From assembly GCF_014842025.1 (NCBI RefSeq), contig NZ_JACYUY010000009.1:1-64000 (forward strand): a stretch of 64,000 nucleotides of DNA, given 5' to 3'. This document shows positions 62,501-64,000 of this stretch, piece by piece (within the stretch, counting starts at the first letter, position 1; each line of letters begins with the position of its first letter). Made by a program: the position numbers and the translations under genes. The notes beneath the pieces are model-generated. The model was not told the origin of the DNA and did not search any database. It saw only the letters and a program-made list of their open reading frames with translations. This DNA is from Massilia sp. CFBP 13721 (GTDB lineage: Bacteria; Pseudomonadota; Gammaproteobacteria; Burkholderiales; Burkholderiaceae_D).

Positions 62501-63911
62501 TTGGCAGTTCGGGCTGCTCGACGATCTGCTCGAGCAGCAGCAGATACTGGGCCAGCAGGTTGTCGATGGTGTCGCGCTCGAACAGGTCGCTGCTGTACTC
62601 CATCACGCCGAGGATGCCGCCCGCGGTTTCGGTCAGGTTGAAGGTCAGGTCGTAGCGCGCCACGGCCTGCTGCGATGCCGGCACCAGGGCCGACAGTTGC
62701 AGCGCGCCCGACTGCGTCGACTCGACCGGGGCGTTCTGCAGGGCGAACATGACCTGGAACAGGGGCGACTTGTTGAGGTCGCGTTCGGGCTCGATCGTCT
62801 CGACCAGGTATTCGAACGGGATATCCTGGCGCGCGTAGGCCTCGAGCACGGTGTCGCGGGTACGGCGCAGCACCTCGTCGAAGGTCGGATCCTGGCCCAG
62901 GTCGCAGCGCAGCACCAGGATGTTGACGAAAAAGCCGATCAGGCCCTCGGTCTCGCGCCGGGTGCGGTTGGCCACCGGGGTGCCGATCGGGATGTCTTCT
63001 TCGCCGCAGCGGCGCGCCAGCAGGACGCTGAACGCCGCGAACAGGCACATGAACAGGGTGGAATCGGACCGCAGGCCGAGCAGGCGGATCCGTTCGGTGA
63101 GCGCCCGCGGCACCTCGAGATAGGCCAGGCCGCCGCGAAAGCTTTGCTGCGGCGGACGCGGCGCGTCGAACGGCAGCGCGATCTCCGGCGGCAGGCCGCG
63201 CAGCTGGTTGCGCCAGTAATCGGCCTGGCGCGCCAGCACGTCGCGCCCCAGGCTCTCCTGCTGCCAGTGGGCGTAGTCGGCATACTGGATCGGCAGTGGC
63301 GCCAGTTCCGGCGCGCGCCCCTCGCTGGCGGCGCAATAGGCCGCGATCAGTTCGTTGAAGAATACGCCCAGCGACCAGGCGTCGGAAACAATATGGTGCA
63401 TCGTCACGACCAGCACGTGCTGCTCCGGCCCTTCGCGCAGCAGGCGCACCCGGATCAGGCGCTCTTCGGCCAGGCGAAACACGTGGCGCCGCTCGGCTTC
63501 CCAGATCGCCTGCACTTCCTGTTCGCCGGCCACGTTTTCCGGCGCCGGCGCCAGCGGCGTGGGTGGATCGAGCACCGGCACCGGGCTGCCGTCCCGGTTG
63601 GCGAAGCGGGTACGCAGCACCGCGTGCCGCGCCAGGATCGCGTCCAGGCTCTGCCCCAGGCAGGCGACGTCGAGCGCGCCATGCAAGCGCACCGCCAGCG
63701 ACATGTTGTAGGCGTGGTGGGCGCCCATGATCTGGTCGAGCAGCCATAGCCGCTGCTGCGAGAACGACAGGCGGGTGGCCGGCCCGGCAAGCGGGACGAT
63801 GGCCTCGGCGGCGGACCTGGCGCTGGCCTGGTGTTTGCGTAATCGCGCTTTCAGCAAGTCCTTCGCCGAGCCAGGAGCGGGAACCAGGGGACCACCGTCG
63901 AAATGTATCAT
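50583..63911 (-). CDS. Four-module nonribosomal peptide synthetase with thioesterase
   Basis: A 4442-residue synthetase. Module 1 (48-955): C domain (HHIVSDAW, residues 172-179), a degenerate A domain (about 485-870) and a carrier (FFLVGGYSL, Ser916). Module 2 (984-2030): C (HHIVFDGW near 1108), A (TSGSTGVPKG, FDAITYELW, YGPTE) and a GGDSI carrier (Ser1994). Module 3 (2065-3095): C of the YPLSMLQQGMLFH type (HHALWDGW near 2198), A (TSGSTGKPKG, FDVSVWELF) and carrier (Ser3057). Module 4 (3115-4170): C, A (FDVWVEECF) and carrier (Ser4133). A thioesterase ends it at 4195-4440 with GHSFGG (Ser4264), Asp4291 and His4416. Pocket residues read by eye: module 2 DAYFLGVTF (aliphatic, Val/Ile-like), module 3 DVWHVSMIE (Ser-like), module 4 DVENIGAVT (unassigned). 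No epimerisation domain is seen. An N-terminal C domain means it takes an acyl starter or an upstream peptide, whose gene would lie beyond 64000. Confidence 0.95.
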   Translation of the reverse strand: MIHFDGGPLVPAPGSAKDLLKARLRKHQASARSAAEAIVPLAGPATRLSFSQQRLWLLDQIMGAHHAYNMSLAVRLHGALDVACLGQSLDAILARHAVLRTRFANRDGSPVPVLDPPTPLAPAPENVAGEQEVQAIWEAERRHVFRLAEERLIRVRLLREGPEQHVLVVTMHHIVSDAWSLGVFFNELIAAYCAASEGRAPELAPLPIQYADYAHWQQESLGRDVLARQADYWRNQLRGLPPEIALPFDAPRPPQQSFRGGLAYLEVPRALTERIRLLGLRSDSTLFMCLFAAFSVLLARRCGEEDIPIGTPVANRTRRETEGLIGFFVNILVLRCDLGQDPTFDEVLRRTRDTVLEAYARQDIPFEYLVETIEPERDLNKSPLFQVMFALQNAPVESTQSGALQLSALVPASQQAVARYDLTFNLTETAGGILGVMEYSSDLFERDTIDNLLAQYLLLLEQIVEQPELPIQEYALVTPWDRLPYRAAQRSGSKAGTHASFLDFVAAQPQRTIVVRDRHGEHDFASILRRADALASLLACDDGTGPQCIGVIEHPGADLLVAVLAIHKIGATVYFIAPTRSALRRRHLLASAGVSLVIDASDPSAFAWLPGGPRIRYAAPLSPPPALRFHMVHGSGKLLEAELDEPAFLDCLLRMAECQSAVHSAAAALAWWFSPVLASMAGAFGKGQVWDWQASLQGPQYDGKLCPGLPMAVLDGAALAPLGTAGELCLANVRLAGVAAAFHAEHPLAQGERLVRTGVRAVMEKDGSCRIAPPTARQRRRARVAAFLAAASEALLRAAAPSQQPTMVAAGGQWTVFVRGGADAAGATLGELLARLKQDPAPQLLPARLRVLDQLPALADGEVDRRALALRGDTVVPDSAPPQGRTEALLAALWEALIPGRRVGRDDNFFLVGGYSLIGAQLVARIRDAFGVELSLRDVFEQQTLQAQARFIDNRIDGRIDGSAAAPAPLAADAAASAVGAPLAFSQQRLWFLSRMMAPNAVYTIPLALRLRGSVDEDALVRSLDAIVDRHAILRTRFAEIDGQAVQLADPPGGGWVVVEDIASEAQLRARHLAERGYCYDLAGEPLTRLRLLRTAFDGQLVLLASFHHIVFDGWSMGVFFRELAQFYGAATGAAECAPPAPLPIQFADYARWQRRHLDGELMAGQLAYWERQLAGLPPLLELPTDRPRPAEQSFRGATINFVVGAELVARLQELNRSCGSTLFMCLGAAFALLLGRYARQHDVAIGTPVANRQRSETEAMIGFFLNNLVLRFDLSAEGGASTFRTLLGATRAMALQAYANQDVPFEHLVERLNPVRSLAYAPLFQASISLVDTPVQAAAFPGIALEPLQFAQCEGEAGVARYDLSLILSSLGDGGLLGSMEYSSDLFDAATIERMLGHFQGLLAAVARQPDLALAELDFLGRDERRLQLDGWNATARAFPDASVHALFAARAAARPDAVALVAGGAHLSYGALERRANRVAQRLLALGVAPDSCVGLCVERSFDMVVGMLAILKAGAAYVPLDPAYPEPRLRQMVGAAACGVILSQRHLIGELAFLDGCRTLALDGADDGADDAAAGAHDSATAPALAVTPDRLAYVIFTSGSTGVPKGVPVSHANIVSLVASGDAVTVGADAVVAQAASCAFDAITYELWSPLLAGARVLLVDKETLLAPEALAHCLRAQQVTSLFITTALFNRISHEIPQAFAALDQLLFGGEACSPDAIARVLEHGAPRQLLHVYGPTECTTFATGFALERARFLAGRQAPIGMPLANTRAYVLQDGQLAPLGAVGELHLGGAGLARGYLGDPRLSAQKFVPDPFSPTPGARMYRTGDLVRLRADGAIDFIGRADHQVKIRGFRIELGEVEEALRLHADVGEVLVLAREERPGERSLVAYVTPQGGAPAAAELVRHLRGRIPEYAVPGAFVMLDSFPLNNNGKIDRARLPQPDAAAYARAQYTAPASALETRLAALWQANLGSTTPVGTGDNYFAIGGDSIRSIALVSAARAEQLQFSIKDLFAHPTVAELARVVVEGGAPPETPFVAPFALLSAEERAALPARHKGHAVVDGYPLSMLQQGMLFHSMQHPDSPVYHCVITFAVEAAWQPACFEQALRHVIARHPVLRTEFFLHGGRPLQFVSAGRTPALQVHDLRGEPALSAEAAIEAWVLAEKVRGLRIEDPWRIGVLVLDERHLQFGLSFHHALWDGWSDAALVAELFAAYRALLQGQAPQAEAAPPPYSAYMALELAALADDTHRQYWARALEGARQPWWGASPQRQCRHFFCEIDAATSAAVIAVAERLGVQEKSAWCTVYLALTALLDGHDRILGSVVTHGRPEIAGADKTVGLFLNSLPLQVDTGAASWNALIVEVNTLLAQHQAHRHYPLAQIQADLRLDCSASLFNFTNFHVISNAGADSGVIGSGSLGLDQTNYKFSVDVQKNDASNRHVLRVALDPTVFDAAFQQRIGQFVRNILAAMTADPAAPLERARLLGDELARIAAFGHGADSAPPAPSVHAMFEAQARATPDVVALAFEGAQLSYAELDHRANQLAACLRARGVGTDQLVAVCVERSLEMTIGLLGILKAGAAYVPLDPTNPRARLAQMLADSGARIVLTQERFAPALAGLGVEALVLDAGWDAIAAQAAATTAAPAVQAPASLMYVIYTSGSTGKPKGAMNEQRAIVNRLRWMQHKLPLAPHDRLLQKTPYSFDVSVWELFWALTCGATLVLARPEGHKDPAYLRALIEAASIDALHFVPSMLQVFLDHGVEGGCASLRTIVCSGEMLPAEVAARCMAALPRATLNNMYGPTETAIEVSHWTCRGGEPSVPIGRPLSNTRLYVLDGRMRPVPVGVAGEIYIGGTPVGRGYFGQPALTAQRFVPDALSAVPGARMYATGDLGCWREDGSIACLGRNDQQVKIRGFRIELGDIEAQLAKHPAVGAASVMARTDEGGAARLVAYVTAADAPGTAAPDAAQLRAHLQAALPEYMVPAAFVLLDAFPLTPNGKLDRKALPAPGFDAGAGPGAGQAPQGEMEIMLAGWWQELLRTGPVGRHDDFFALGGHSLLALQLITRVRRGLGRELALRTLFEHPTIHALARQLTRAGGAVQEAIPARAPDAAALPLSFAQQRLWFLCQLDGASAAYHMSLPLRIRGAIDHRAFQGALDALVARHESLRTVFTESGGAPVQVVVPAAPCALRSDDLRALAPDEREAALRRYCAQEAQAPFDLAAGPLLRARLLRVDEDEHVFMLVIHHIVSDGWSIGLLLREFGALYQALRAGQASPLAPLPVQYADYALWQRAWLQGEVLQRQVDFWKAQLDGIPALLELPADHARPPVQSYRGGSVGFALTAELSARLRAFARRHDATLFMTLFAGLAILLYRLGGQRQFAIGTPVANRNRAELEGLIGFFVNTLALPARLDEGMSVAALLRQVKETTLSAYAHQDLPFEKLVEALRPERSLGSSPVFQVMLTLDNTPQGAGGLPGLELSAEGMAGDTEQFDLSLSLQEAGEQIAGAMGYASDLFERATIERWVAHFIQVLDTMVGDEAPALDAISLLDEAQRACVTQGFNGGFDAAPATHASLHGWFEAVAAQAPDAVALVQEGRQLGYAALDAQARRLAAGLRARGIGPGQLVALYLAPGIELVAAVLGVLKAGAAYLPLDPNSPPERLAWMLDDARPALVLSEAGLADALPAGGPAALTLAQAVAAGAAWCGPAPAAPAPQGLAYVIYTSGSTGKPKGVMVEHRQAVALVGAARRAYALTAGDRVLQFAAPSFDVWVEECFGALCSGAALVLRTDAWLDGGMRFWRHCQDAEVTVLNLPTAFWQQLVIDAGPAAAPTSAPTSAPAVRQVIIGGEKVNPAFVARWFAHGGTLPRLVNAYGPTETTVTAAMCVLEDAGLDAALIGRPLCNSRIHILDAHGAAVPVGVAGEIFIGGTGVSRGYLGRPGLSAARFVPDPFGATPGARLYRSGDLGRFRADGSVEYLGRNDEQVKIRGFRIELGEIEAHLNRHPALREAVVVAREDSPGDKRLVAYLVEDARAGAHAGTDVAQLRAWLGALLPPYMVPAAFVRLDTLPLTVSGKVDRKALAATEAHAHAAQAWPAHAYQRPQGASEHTIATVWAELLQRGQVGRQDNFFELGGHSLLAVVAANRLRQAGIEVGLDAFFRFPTVEAMARSLDADAGPAIGAGSGADGVLAMREGDGAAPLFLVHEITGDIFPLFPLARRIAAGIAVHGLSMDDGARYRTVAQLAAHHVRSIRAVQAHGPYRIAGHSFGGVLAYEIAAQLAAAGEEIGFLGLVDSYRPDRDDWGGAVGTLQTLMLYVRIQHPAIDGAVLERLAASGDAEQALALCQDMALFPRELGLDEVKRWAANMNAVMAMAAAYRPAPLAVPAWHFTAADLAPTGERDWTGLLGPGLRTVPVGGTHQGVIQEPQVQVLAAAMSRALEAGPEG

Positions 63912-64000
63912 TCTCTATCCAAACCAGTTGAGCACAATCAGTCGAGGCCCCGGCGACACCGGGGCGCGCGCGGCCTTTCTTCCGCGCGCACGTAGCAAGA

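Noticed and set aside
54993..63749. Open frame of 2918 codons on the plus strand across most of the NRPS
   Set aside because: Antisense shadow of the NRPS. High-GC codon bias removes stops from the complementary frame. Its translation is Arg/Ala/Gln/His rich with no domain, and the sense strand has full NRPS motifs.
50583..63911. Long imperfect repeats inside the NRPS taken as a possible repeat array or CRISPR
   Set aside because: They are repeated C, A and carrier domains of consecutive modules. There are no short regularly spaced units, and no cas genes are in the window.
63912..64000. Possible end of an upstream gene in the last 89 bases
   Set aside because: On the minus strand one frame ends in a TAG four bases before the NRPS ATG and another ends in a TGA at about 63940, but the visible length is too short to tell a real C-terminus from chance.

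Overview
The window looks like a piece of a high-GC betaproteobacterial chromosome, most likely Oxalobacteraceae of the Massilia/Duganella/Janthinobacterium type. This is inferred from the 16S start and rRNA leader, the strong G/C third-position bias, the large TonB-dependent receptors, the Bug (TctC) protein, the beta-proteobacterial porin and the family-typical short palindromic repeats. No database search was possible, so the taxonomic call is provisional.

Region 1 (1-22.2 kb): the 5' end of a 16S rRNA gene on the minus strand with its leader and promoter, followed by what reads as a pectin/rhamnogalacturonan utilisation locus. It holds a large DUF4450-type six-hairpin protein, an ECF sigma factor with an overlapping FecR anti-sigma gene, an STN-containing TonB-dependent receptor, two homologous secreted (alpha/alpha)6 glycosidase-like proteins in convergent orientation, and a tight operon of PL10 pectate lyase, GH105-type unsaturated glycosyl hydrolase, PL22-type oligogalacturonide lyase and a second TonB-dependent receptor. 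Together these could sense, import and break down pectic material.

Region 2 (22.2-28.4 kb): a compact four-gene minus-strand operon, alpha/beta hydrolase, CHAT-like protein without its catalytic Cys, CHAT-fold protease with an intact His/Cys pair, and a caspase-like protein with a His...Cys pair. No sensor, NTPase or nuclease is present. It is the best candidate for an undescribed conflict or regulated-proteolysis system here. A frameshifted gene lies just upstream.

Region 3 (28.4-34.7 kb): a citrate/tricarboxylate module with a porin, a TctC-like binding protein, a TctD/TctE-like two-component system and a CitMHS transporter. The same TGAAAGC-N4-TGAAAGC direct repeat occurs in both promoter regions and is a plausible TctD operator.

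Region 4 (34.7-48.9 kb): general metabolism and stress genes. These are an aldehyde dehydrogenase, two tandem FAD oxidoreductases, an MscS channel, an ABM/SRAP/TerD-VWA operon, a protein of unknown function overlapping a universal stress protein, a hibernation factor, a MASE1 histidine kinase with a FixJ-type regulator, an Rnk-like protein, a small basic membrane protein and a cupin.

Region 5 (48.9-64 kb): an AT-rich stretch of about 0.8 kb, an orphan OmpR-type regulator with a degenerate receiver domain, and a convergent 4442-residue nonribosomal peptide synthetase with four modules and a thioesterase. The adenylation domain of module 1 is eroded. The 5' neighbour of this synthetase lies outside the window.
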